This document shows positions 1-5,847 of a stretch of DNA of 5,872 bases, piece after piece (positions within the stretch are counted from its first letter, which is position 1; every line of letters starts with the position of its first letter). The stretch comes from Dokdonella_A sp038237055 (GTDB lineage Bacteria; Pseudomonadota; Gammaproteobacteria; Xanthomonadales; Rhodanobacteraceae), in assembly GCA_038237055.1 (NCBI GenBank), contig JBBRZD010000207.1, forward strand, positions 1 to 5,872, written 5' to 3'. The notes under the pieces are model-generated. The model saw only the letters and a program-made list of their open reading frames with translations. It was not told the origin of the DNA and did not search any database. The position numbers and the translations under genes were made by a program.

Positions 1-1
1 A

Positions 2-871
2 TTCAACGGCGACGTCGGCGACATCTTCGGTGATATTTTTTCTGACATCTTCGGCGGCCGTGGTGGCGGTCGCTCGCAGCGTGGTTCGGACCTGCGCTAC
101 CTGATCGAACTCGATCTCGAAGAAGCGGTGTTCGGCATCGAAAAACAGATCGAAGTGCCGACCTTGGTGGAGTGCGGGACCTGCACCGGTACCGGCTCGG
201 CCGATGGCAAGACATCCACCTGCACGACCTGTCGCGGCCATGGTCGCGTGCGCATGCAAAACGGCATCTTCTCGATCCAGCAGGCTTGTCCGCACTGCGC
301 GGGCAGCGGCAAGGTGATTTCGAATCCGTGCAAGGAGTGCCGTGGCGAAGGCCGCGTACACGATGAGCGCACATTGCAGGTCAAGATTCCTGCGGGCGTG
401 GACAACGGCGATCGCATTCGCCTGAACGGTCAGGGCGAAGCGGGCCCGAGCGGCACCGTGCCCGGCGATCTCTACGTCGAAGTGCGCGTGCGCGAACATG
501 CGATCTTCCAGCGCGATGGCGACGATTTGCACTGCGAGCTGCCGATTCGCTTCGCACAGGCTGCACTGGGTGCGGATCTCAAAGTCCCCACGCTGGATGG
601 AGAAGCCGAAATCAAGATTCCGCCGGAAACGCAGACTGGAAAGTTGTTTCGCCTGCGCGGCAAGGGCGTGAAATCCGTGCGCAGCGGGCGCACCGGCGAT
701 TTGCATTGCCGCGTCGCGATCGAGACGCCGGTTCGGCTGACCAGCGATCAACGCGATCTGCTGCAGCAATTCGAAGCGACCTTCAGCGGCGACAACGCCG
801 CGGTACATTCACCGCGCGATAGTTCATGGCTCGATGGCGTGAAGCGGTTTTGGGATCGCGTTACTTCCTGA
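2..871 (+). CDS. dnaJ: Chaperone DnaJ (Hsp40), C-terminal part; 5' end outside the window
   Basis: Co-chaperone that delivers unfolded clients to DnaK and stimulates its ATPase in the cytoplasm. The frame is open from the first bases and gives 289 residues to a TGA stop. Compared with the usual length of about 376 residues, the J-domain with its HPD motif and part of the Gly/Phe linker are missing because the window starts late. Visible: the end of the G/F linker with repeated DIF motifs (residues 8-18 of the fragment), then four zinc-binding motifs CGTCTGTG (58), CTTCRGHG (74), CPHCAGSG (96) and CKECRGEG (110), all eight cysteines present. In this family motifs 1 and 4 bind one zinc and motifs 2 and 3 the other. 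The C-terminal client-binding domains follow, with the typical VPTLDGEAEIKIPPETQTGK stretch and RLRGKGVKSVR, ending in DGVKRFWDRVTS like other type I DnaJ proteins. dapB follows on the same strand after 255 bases. Identification is firm; there is no sign of frameshift. Confidence 0.98.
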   Translation, partial: FNGDVGDIFGDIFSDIFGGRGGGRSQRGSDLRYLIELDLEEAVFGIEKQIEVPTLVECGTCTGTGSADGKTSTCTTCRGHGRVRMQNGIFSIQQACPHCAGSGKVISNPCKECRGEGRVHDERTLQVKIPAGVDNGDRIRLNGQGEAGPSGTVPGDLYVEVRVREHAIFQRDGDDLHCELPIRFAQAALGADLKVPTLDGEAEIKIPPETQTGKLFRLRGKGVKSVRSGRTGDLHCRVAIETPVRLTSDQRDLLQQFEATFSGDNAAVHSPRDSSWLDGVKRFWDRVTS

Positions 872-929
872 TGGGTGCTGGCTTCAATTGGAACAGCTTT
901 AGCTGCAATGGGTTGAGTGGCATGGCGAG

Positions 930-1025
930 CACCATCCCCACCTAAATCCTCCCCTTGAAGGGGAGGACTTCGATGCAGCGAGGCTTAGCCTTCCCCTTCA
1001 AGGGGAGGGTTGGGTGGGGATGGTG
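930..1025. repeat. REP-like double-hairpin inverted repeat between dnaJ and dapB
   Basis: Two arms of 38 and 37 bases (930-967 and 989-1025) are near-perfect inverted copies separated by 21 bases. The outer ends are CACCATCCCCACC on the left and GGTGGGGATGGTG-like on the right. Each arm also contains its own palindrome built on CCTCCCCTT and AAGGGGAGG (947-967 with centre at 957; 989-1009 with centre at 999), so each could form a small hairpin and the pair a long cruciform. Opposed pairs of this kind are the layout of REPIN or BIME elements, mobilised in trans by RAYT (TnpA-REP) transposases. I recall very similar intergenic sequences in Xanthomonadales, which is memory rather than a search. 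It starts 58 bases after the dnaJ stop and could shield the 3' end of that transcript, but there is no T-run, so it is not a standard intrinsic terminator. Confidence 0.85.
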
Positions 1026-1116
1026 TCACCACACCGCATACGTATCGCGGCTGATCGATCGCACAGAGCGGCAATGTTCTGATCCGTCGCTGTTAGGCTA
1101 TGCAGGTCACCCCACC

Positions 1117-1120
1117 GGAG
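1117..1120 (+). promoter_or_regulatory. Ribosome binding site of dapB
   Basis: GGAG lies 6 bases upstream of the ATG at 1127. This supports that start over the in-frame ATG at 1100, which has no Shine-Dalgarno match at a suitable distance and would add nine residues before the conserved dinucleotide-binding strand. I see no convincing -35/-10 pair between the repeat ending at 1025 and this site. Confidence 0.75.
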
Positions 1121-1126
1121 CCGCTC

Positions 1127-1990
1127 ATGGATCGACGCACCGCCATCGCTGTTCACGGTGCCTCTGGCCGCATGGGGCAAGCGATCCTGCGCATCCTGTT
1201 TGCGCATGTGGATGTAAGCCCGGTCGCGGCACTGGTTCGCGGCGACTCGCCGCTCGTGGGCACATCGCTGGCCCACGGGTTTGGTGAGGTCGCTGCCGAA
1301 GTGATGTATATGACAGCCTTGTCCGCCACGGTGGCCACCGATGTGCTGATCGATTTCAGCCTGCCGACCGCGTTCGACAACGCACTCGCCTCTGCGCTGG
1401 AACACAAGGCAGCCTTCGTCAGCGGCACGACCGGTCTCGATGATCGTCAGCAGGCTGCGCTCGCGCGCGCGTCGGAATCGATTCCGGTCTTGTGGAGCGC
1501 AAATTTCAGTCTCGGCATTGCGTTGCTGTCGCATTTGGTTGCGCAAGCGGCACGTGCGCTGCCGGATTGGGATTGCGAAATCGCTGAAGCGCATCACAGC
1601 GCGAAGAAGGATGCGCCATCGGGTACCGCGCTTGCTCTCGGGCGCGAAGTCGCTGCCGCACGCGCGCAGGATTTCGATTCGGTTTGCAGGCTTTCGCGCA
1701 CAGGGGAGGACGCGCAGCGCACGCACGGCGAGATCGGCTTCGCCGTGACTCGCGCGGGTGACATCGTGGGTGAGCACAGCGTGATGTTGGCGACCCGAGG
1801 CGAGCGTATCGAACTGGCTCATCGCGCCACTGACCGCGATGTATTTGCGCGCGGAGCGGTTACAGCTGCACGCTGGATTGCTGGCCGCGCTTCCGGACGC
1901 TATTCACTTGCGGATGTCCTGGCCCCCGTCGCTGGCGCGGAACGCACGCAAGTCGCCCTTTCAATCGTTTCGTTCGCTCACGCTCGATAA
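1127..1990 (+). CDS. dapB: 4-hydroxy-tetrahydrodipicolinate reductase
   Basis: Reduces 4-hydroxy-tetrahydrodipicolinate with NAD(P)H to tetrahydrodipicolinate, the second committed step toward meso-diaminopimelate and lysine in the cytoplasm. The protein has 287 residues. N-terminal Rossmann motif GASGRMG is at 11-17, IDFSLP at 75-80, GTTG at 100-103, ANFSLG at 125-130, and the signature E-A-H-H-S-A-K-K-D-A-P-S-G-T-A at 154-168. By ungapped comparison with E. coli DapB, H156 and K160 match the catalytic H159 and K163. GEIGFAVTRAGDIVGEH (201-217) and the terminal RYSLADVL (258-265) are also family features. Two oddities: the position of E. coli E38, which contacts the NADH ribose, is Val37 while the adjacent Arg is kept; and about 22 residues follow the usual DVL end. 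The start at 1127 rests on GGAG at 1117-1120. It follows dnaJ as in other Xanthomonadales genomes I recall, but converges with a porin downstream. Confidence 0.97.
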   Translation: MDRRTAIAVHGASGRMGQAILRILFAHVDVSPVAALVRGDSPLVGTSLAHGFGEVAAEVMYMTALSATVATDVLIDFSLPTAFDNALASALEHKAAFVSGTTGLDDRQQAALARASESIPVLWSANFSLGIALLSHLVAQAARALPDWDCEIAEAHHSAKKDAPSGTALALGREVAAARAQDFDSVCRLSRTGEDAQRTHGEIGFAVTRAGDIVGEHSVMLATRGERIELAHRATDRDVFARGAVTAARWIAGRASGRYSLADVLAPVAGAERTQVALSIVSFAHAR

Positions 1991-2009
1991 ATTGTCTTGA
2001 CCGGCACAC

Positions 2010-2035
2010 AAAAAAGGGGGCGCTTGCGCGCCCCC
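2010..2035 (-). terminator. Rho-independent terminator of the porin gene, between convergent genes
   Basis: A stem of 8 GC pairs (GGGGGCGC / GCGCCCCC) with a TTGC loop spans 2016-2035. On the minus strand it is followed by six T (the A-run 2010-2015 on the plus strand), which is the classic intrinsic terminator. It lies about 30 bases past the porin stop. In the plus direction the hairpin has no T-run after it, so for dapB it could at most slow polymerase or protect the 3' end. Confidence 0.9.
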
Positions 2036-2066
2036 AAGGAGAGTGACTCGTGAATGATGGAGCAGA

Positions 2067-3332
2067 TCAAAAATAAACCTGTGCGCGCAGCTCGAACACG
2101 CGCGGATCGACGTCGGCATCGCCATTGACCGGCGCGCCGTAGTGCTTGGTGCTGTTGGCCCAGATGTAATTCGCCTGGAACTTCAGATGCTGACCGAGGT
2201 ACCAGTTGGCACCGATGGTGATGTCGTTCTGCTTGCCGCCGAGAACCAGACCGTCGTTAAGATCCAGCTGGCTGTAGCGCGCGGCGATTTCAAACGCGCC
2301 GTAGTCGTGGCTCGGGCGCACATTGCCGATCGATCCCTTGCTGTATGGACGGCTTTCGCCGGTCAGCACCCACGAACCCTGGATGTAGTAGCCGTCGCCG
2401 CTGTAGCTGGGCTTGCCCCTGGGGCTCGCATTGAACGTCAGGTATTCACCCTGCACCAGCAGCGGTCCGCGGATCCACGCGCCCTCGAAACCCAGCCGAT
2501 CGATCGTGCCCGGGAAGGCGAGGCTACCCGAATCGATGAGGCGCGTACCAATCAAGCCCGCCTCGGGCTTGGCACGAAAGCGTGCGGATGGATTGGAGAC
2601 AATGCCGCGACCATCGGTGGTGGCGTCGCGGTCTTCTTCTGAAGCGGCGATGCCAAAGTGCAGCACATCGCTCTGTTCGCGCGAACCCGCACCCGGCTGG
2701 CGATTGACGGGATTCCAGACGACGCGTGCCGCGGGGCCGTTACCGTCGTTGTCGCCGCCCAGATCGCCGCCGCTGAAATACGCGGCGTAAAGCAGCCAGT
2801 TCGGGATGCCGGTGTAGGTCCAGTCAAAACCGATGCGGCGTCCCATGTTGGTCGCCTGCACCGGCAGTGCGCGCTCCATGAAGGTCGTCGCGCTCGAACT
2901 TATCGTTTCTTCCCAGCCGACCGTCGTCTTGAACTGGCCTAGGCGAAAGTCGCCCGCTTCCTTGTTGCTGTAGCGGATGAAATCGTCGATCCATTGCCCG
3001 TGCACCCCGTTGCCGAACGGCGTGGTCTTGAAGCCGCTGACCGTGAAGTCGTAACCGATGTTGAAGTCCCAACCACCCGGCAGCTTGCCGTAGAAGTTGA
3101 ACTCCTTGCGGCGCCAAGCGTTCGCGTCGGAGAGGATCTCCTTGCCGGTGGTCGGGCTCGTCGTATCGCCGGAAAAGCTGTTGAGCTCGTACTGATACAG
3201 GCCCTTGAAGCCGAACTCGTAGCCATCGGCAGGTTTGTACTTGGTAGGCCAATCGTTGAGCCAGTCGTAGGCCATGGCGTTTGTGCCATAAGCGCAGAAA
3301 AGGGTTGCGGCAATCGCATGTCGCAGTTTCAT
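2067..3332 (-). CDS. Phosphate-selective porin, OprO/OprP family
   Basis: Predicted outer-membrane beta-barrel channel for phosphate or polyphosphate-type anions. The chosen start gives 421 residues with a typical signal peptide: MKLR, a hydrophobic stretch 6-17, and a cleavage site after A-M-A (19-21), so the mature protein begins YDW. An upstream in-frame ATG at 3401 would add 23 charged residues before the signal peptide and lacks support, whereas GAGGA stands 5 bases before the ATG at 3332. Family features seen: GKLPGGWDFNIGYDF (82-96), DFRLGQFK (128-135) followed by EETISSS and FMERALP (151-157), GYYIQGSWVLTGESRPY (314-330), GAFEIAARYSQLDL (346-359), amphipathic strands GANWYLG and KFQANYI near the end, and FELRAQVYF at the C-terminus with the terminal Phe used for BAM-dependent insertion. 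It appears monocistronic, with its own terminator at 2010-2035. Substrate is inferred from family; the arginine ladder of OprP cannot be confirmed without alignment. Confidence 0.9.
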   Translation of the reverse strand: MKLRHAIAATLFCAYGTNAMAYDWLNDWPTKYKPADGYEFGFKGLYQYELNSFSGDTTSPTTGKEILSDANAWRRKEFNFYGKLPGGWDFNIGYDFTVSGFKTTPFGNGVHGQWIDDFIRYSNKEAGDFRLGQFKTTVGWEETISSSATTFMERALPVQATNMGRRIGFDWTYTGIPNWLLYAAYFSGGDLGGDNDGNGPAARVVWNPVNRQPGAGSREQSDVLHFGIAASEEDRDATTDGRGIVSNPSARFRAKPEAGLIGTRLIDSGSLAFPGTIDRLGFEGAWIRGPLLVQGEYLTFNASPRGKPSYSGDGYYIQGSWVLTGESRPYSKGSIGNVRPSHDYGAFEIAARYSQLDLNDGLVLGGKQNDITIGANWYLGQHLKFQANYIWANSTKHYGAPVNGDADVDPRVFELRAQVYF

Positions 3333-3337
3333 TGGAG

Positions 3338-3342
3338 TCCTC
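3338..3342 (-). promoter_or_regulatory. Ribosome binding site of the porin gene
   Basis: GAGGA on the minus strand ends 5 bases before the ATG at 3332-3330. It decides the start in favour of the signal-peptide Met rather than the upstream in-frame ATG at 3401. Confidence 0.75.
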
Positions 3343-3435
3343 GAGACGGGGGCTGGAACTGGCGCGCAGTCTCGTCGCCGGGTGTTACGCTTCGATGACA
3401 AGAGAACGTGTTTTTAACGCGAAAGCCGCAATGAA

Positions 3436-3478
3436 ATCGTCACAAGGCGCTATCACGCGATGACTGTCTTGTGACGAT
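3436..3478. promoter_or_regulatory. Perfect 11-bp inverted repeat upstream of the porin, overlapping the nth 3' end
   Basis: ATCGTCACAAG (3436-3446) and its exact reverse complement CTTGTGACGAT (3468-3478) flank 21 bases. The arm centres are 32 bases apart, about three helical turns, so two protein half-sites on one DNA face are possible; as RNA it would form an 11-bp stem. On the minus strand 3477-3460 reads TCGTCAC-AAGA-CAGTCAT, which matches the 7-4-7 layout of a PhoB box (consensus CTGTCAY twice) at 11 of the 14 repeat positions. That would fit a phosphate porin starting 128 bases further on, but no good -10 element is apparent. The repeat itself is certain; the function is a guess. Confidence 0.5.
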
Positions 3479-4091
3479 AGGCGCACAAGTCGTTGATCGC
3501 GCATTCGGGACATTCGGGCTTGCGCGCCTTGCATACGTAGCGGCCGTGCAGGATCAGCCAATGATGCGCGTCCTTGCGGAATTCTTCCGGCACGACTTTG
3601 GCAAGCTTGTCCTCGACCGTGCGTACATCCTTTCCCGGCGCGAGACCCGTGCGGTTGGCGACGCGGAAGATATGCGTGTCGACTGCGATCGTCGGTTCGC
3701 CGAACGCGGTGTTGAGCATCACGTTGGCCGTCTTTCGACCGACACCGGGAAGGGCTTCGAGTGCCGCGCGCATCTGCGGCACTTCTCCATCGCGCTGCTC
3801 GACGAGGATGCGACAAGTCGCCATCACGTTCTTCGCTTTCGCATTGAACAGGCCAATGGTGCTGATGTAACGCTTCAGACCTTCCTCGCCGAGATCGAGA
3901 ATCTTCTGCGGCGTGTTTGCGACTGGATAGAGCTTGCGAGTCGCCTTGTTTACGCCGACATCGGTTGCCTGCGCGGACAGGATCACTGCGATCAACAGTT
4001 CGAACGGCGTCGTGTAGTCCAATTCGGTGGTCGGATGCGGATTGAGTTCGCGCAGGCGGCGAAAAAGCTCGATGATCTTCTCGCGCTTCAT
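3453..4091 (-). CDS. nth: Endonuclease III, DNA glycosylase/AP lyase
   Basis: Base-excision repair enzyme that removes oxidised pyrimidines and cleaves the abasic site by beta-elimination. The 212 residues match the usual length. The helix-hairpin-helix LPGVGRKTANVML is at 114-126, with catalytic Lys120 and Asp138 (in AVDTH) at the same numbers as in E. coli Nth. The C-terminal [4Fe-4S] loop has Cys187, 194, 197 and 203 in the pattern C-x6-C-x2-C-x5-C, again identical in spacing to E. coli. The ATG overlaps the rsxB stop as ATGA (4088-4091); an AAGGA lies about 12 bases upstream, rather far, so translational coupling to rsxB is likely. It is the last gene of the minus-strand cluster, and the porin begins 120 bases beyond it. 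Everything needed for activity is present. Confidence 0.98.
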   Translation of the reverse strand: MKREKIIELFRRLRELNPHPTTELDYTTPFELLIAVILSAQATDVGVNKATRKLYPVANTPQKILDLGEEGLKRYISTIGLFNAKAKNVMATCRILVEQRDGEVPQMRAALEALPGVGRKTANVMLNTAFGEPTIAVDTHIFRVANRTGLAPGKDVRTVEDKLAKVVPEEFRKDAHHWLILHGRYVCKARKPECPECAINDLCAYRHKTVIA

Positions 4092-4777
4092 TGCGTCGGC
4101 GGATCCTTGGCATCACGTTGCCGCCGCGCCTTGCCGCGCGCGATGGCTTCCAGCACCGCGTTGCGGGTGATTGGCGATGCGGAGTGCAACGATGAGATCT
4201 TTGTGGTAGCGGCGGAAGCCGCGATGCTCGGTTCTGTCGATGCCAAAGAAACCATCGCGGCTTCCGCTGCTCCTACTACTGATGCCAGGCGCGCGTTACG
4301 CGCATCGAAACGCTCGCGCGCCTGCGTTGCGCGCCCTAGAACCTGCGCACGCGCGAGCGGCGCAGATGCAATCTTCGGCAGTGTGATGCAATCGACCGGA
4401 CACGGCGGAAGGCATAGTTCACAGCCAGTGCATTCGGCCGCGATAATCGTATGCATCCGCTTGGCCGCGCCGACGATCGCATCGACCGGACAGGCCTGTA
4501 TGCATTTTGTGCAACCAATGCAGACGTCTTCGTCGATGAAGGCAACGATGGGTGGTGCTTCGTTGCCATATTCCGGATTCAACGGCTTCGATTCGCGCCC
4601 GAGCAAGCGTGCGAGCGCAGCAACACCTTCCGTGCCACCGGGCGGGCAGCGGTCGATGTCCGCGGCGTTGATCGCGATCGCTTCGGCGTAGGCGCGGCAG
4701 GTCGGATAGCCGCAACGCGTGCACTGTGTCTGCGGCAACAAGGCGTCGATGCGCCCGATTGGGTCAGGCGGGTTCAC
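4088..4777 (-). CDS. rsxB: RsxB/RnfB-like iron-sulfur electron-transfer protein, soluble form with unusual tail
   Basis: Related to subunit B of the Rnf/Rsx complex, which passes electrons through iron-sulfur clusters; in E. coli Rsx keeps SoxR reduced. The protein has 229 residues. A first cluster motif C19-x2-C22-x4-C27-x16-C44 lies in LPQTQCTRCGYPTC and DRCPPGG, followed by two ferredoxin motifs, C86-C89-C92-C96P and C116-C119-C122-C126P. The segment CIGCTKCIQACPVDAIVGA is the same as I recall for E. coli RsxB. The N-terminal membrane helix of E. coli RsxB is absent: the protein starts just before the first cluster domain, from a GTG. No alternative upstream start is available without running into the previous gene, whose stop overlaps as GTGA (4774-4777). 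Residues about 167-192, Ala/Ser-rich, are encoded by a REP-like inverted repeat; the frame then resumes with a basic ITRNAVLEAIARGKARRQR tail. No rsxA, C, D, G or E is in the window, so its electron partner is unknown. Confidence 0.93.
   Translation of the reverse strand: MNPPDPIGRIDALLPQTQCTRCGYPTCRAYAEAIAINAADIDRCPPGGTEGVAALARLLGRESKPLNPEYGNEAPPIVAFIDEDVCIGCTKCIQACPVDAIVGAAKRMHTIIAAECTGCELCLPPCPVDCITLPKIASAPLARAQVLGRATQARERFDARNARLASVVGAAEAAMVSLASTEPSIAASAATTKISSLHSASPITRNAVLEAIARGKARRQRDAKDPPTQ
4202..4277. repeat. REP-like inverted repeat inside the rsxB coding sequence
   Basis: Arms of 25 bases (4202-4226 and 4253-4277) are inverted near-copies around a 26-base spacer. The inner 13 bases of each arm, GGAAGCCGCGATG or its complement, are identical, and the outer parts both resemble TGTAGGAGCGGC with two mismatches. 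I associate this GTAGGAGCGGCTTC...CGCGATG pattern with dispersed intergenic repeats of Xanthomonadales and pseudomonads, from memory. It lies fully within rsxB and keeps its frame open, encoding roughly residues 167-192. Confidence 0.8.
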
Positions 4778-5364
4778 GGCATCGTTGGCGCTGGCGGTGC
4801 GATGACATCCGACTCGCTTCGATGACTATTCACACTTCGCGCCATCTCAGCGAAGGTCTGCTGTGGCGGTGCACGCCACGCGTGCCCGCAACTTGTGCAG
4901 CGGAATCGCGATTTGACCATCCATGCGGCAACACCGGGGAAAATGAAGGCGACGTTGAAAGCGATCCAGGCTGCGGCAAACAACGATATCGCCTGAGGCG
5001 TCCTGAGCAGAAAGAGGAGAGCTGCCATGAGCGGATCGGAAAAAATGAGGACGAGGAAGACCAATCTGCGCGGCCGGGTATCGTCTTCGCCGCCGAATCC
5101 ATGGCAATCAGGGCAACACAGGCGGTCGACCTCTTCATCGGTGAGCGCCAGCTCACCGTCTCGATACGCCGCTACGACGCGATGTGCTTGTTCCGCATCG
5201 GCGTCGGCAACCATCACGCGACAGCCGCCGAAGGCGAGCGTCTTCAGCCAGTCCAGCCGCACGATGCCGGTATCGAATGACCACGCGCCAATGCCATGGC
5301 CGCGCAACAGGGCCTCGACGATATGTGCGTCCTGTGCCTCGGCTGCCCAGTAAATGCGTCGCAT
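4774..5364 (-). CDS. DUF2007-type membrane protein with zinc-ribbon-like Cys pairs
   Basis: Function unknown. Of 196 residues, the first 70 or so resemble the small DUF2007 domain (putative signal-transducing protein): a start of the type RRIYWAAEAQDAHIVEALL, GIGAWSF, then GGCRVMVADADAEQAHRVV. A first Cys pair CCPDC (83-87) follows, then two hydrophobic segments at about 101-119 and 127-149 that look like a membrane hairpin, then a second pair CTSCGHAW (156-163). The two pairs resemble the halves of a zinc ribbon split by the membrane hairpin; both would lie on the same side, probably cytoplasmic, able to bind one metal together. The ATG at 5364 is 9 bases after the previous stop with only a weak GAG before it; the stop overlaps the rsxB GTG. 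The DUF2007 assignment is by eye; the membrane and Cys features are clear. Confidence 0.8.
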   Translation of the reverse strand: MRRIYWAAEAQDAHIVEALLRGHGIGAWSFDTGIVRLDWLKTLAFGGCRVMVADADAEQAHRVVAAYRDGELALTDEEVDRLCCPDCHGFGGEDDTRPRRLVFLVLIFSDPLMAALLFLLRTPQAISLFAAAWIAFNVAFIFPGVAAWMVKSRFRCTSCGHAWRAPPQQTFAEMARSVNSHRSESDVIAPPAPTMP

Positions 5365-5373
5365 GGGTTTCGC

Positions 5374-5847
5374 TCAGTTCAGTCCGCGTAATTCGACGAT
5401 GACGCGATCGCGCAGGTCGGAGATCGCATGCGTCACGGTTTTTTCGGCCTGCGCGTCGACGCCATCGAGTTTGTCGACATTGGCTTGCCATGCTTCGAAC
5501 ACGGCGCGCCCCTGTATTTCGGCCGCTGGCGAGACAAGGCTCGACATGTCGCGCACTACGCCGACCTTGCCCCAACCGCTGACCCGGTTCTCATCGCTGT
5601 GGTCGCCGCCGTAGTAGCGGCGATCAGCGACTTCCTGCAACTGGCCGAGTGTTTCCAGCACCATGAAACCCGCCGTGCGCGTGTTGCGATGGGCTTCGGT
5701 CGTCTGGTTGCGCCAGGTGTTGTAGCTGGTGCCGAACAGCGCGACCGTCAGGCTGATCAATGCCACCGCATGGCGACGGACGCCGGCGCCGAAGCGTTCG
5801 CGCAAGGAAAGAGCTGCTGACGATGTCGATGTCTCGTTCGCAGCCAT
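5374..5847 (-). CDS. Unrecognised single-pass membrane protein, conserved-hypothetical type
   Basis: I recognise no named domain. The 157 residues begin with a polar stretch (Ser/Thr-rich, then RERFGAGVRRH), followed by one hydrophobic segment at about 27-40 (HAVALISLTVALFG) that would anchor it in the inner membrane. A motif SYNTWRNQTTEAHRNTRTAGF (41-61) follows directly, then a predicted helical region with LETLGQLQEVADRRYY, a GW at 91-92 in RVSGWGKVGVVRDMSSL, and a helical end to VELRGLN. I have seen similar short proteins with SYNTWRN next to the membrane helix in Xanthomonas-type genomes, as hypothetical proteins; that is memory only. It is the first gene of the cluster in this window, 9 bases before the DUF2007 gene. 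Upstream only 25 bases are visible, with a loosely placed AGG and no recognisable promoter. Confidence 0.8.
   Translation of the reverse strand: MAANETSTSSAALSLRERFGAGVRRHAVALISLTVALFGTSYNTWRNQTTEAHRNTRTAGFMVLETLGQLQEVADRRYYGGDHSDENRVSGWGKVGVVRDMSSLVSPAAEIQGRAVFEAWQANVDKLDGVDAQAEKTVTHAISDLRDRVIVELRGLN

Noticed and set aside
930..1025. Intrinsic terminator of dnaJ
   Set aside because: The hairpins are strong but no T-run follows in the plus direction; the nested paired palindromes fit a REP-type element better.
1100..1126. Earlier dapB start at 1100
   Set aside because: No ribosome binding site precedes it, and the ATG at 1127 has GGAG six bases upstream and gives the usual N-terminus.
955..1287. 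Plus-strand open frame starting inside the REP-like repeat
   Set aside because: Its start sits in the palindrome and most of it overlaps dapB in another frame; there is no ribosome binding site or domain.
998..1822. Minus-strand open frame of 274 codons over dapB
   Set aside because: It is the antisense shadow of dapB, rich in Arg, Cys and His and without family motifs, and it begins inside the repeat region.
3333..3401. N-terminal extension of the porin from the ATG at 3401
   Set aside because: It would put 23 charged residues in front of a standard signal peptide; the inner ATG has a good ribosome binding site.
3394..3412. Second PhoB-box-like sequence on the minus strand (TTGTCAT-CGAA-GCGTAAC)
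   Set aside because: Only the first 7-mer matches well; the second agrees at about 4 of 7 positions, within chance for this length.
3471..4691. Plus-strand open frame of 406 codons antisense to nth and rsxB
   Set aside because: It lies opposite two clearly identified genes; long antisense frames are common in GC-rich DNA, and its translation shows no recognisable domain.
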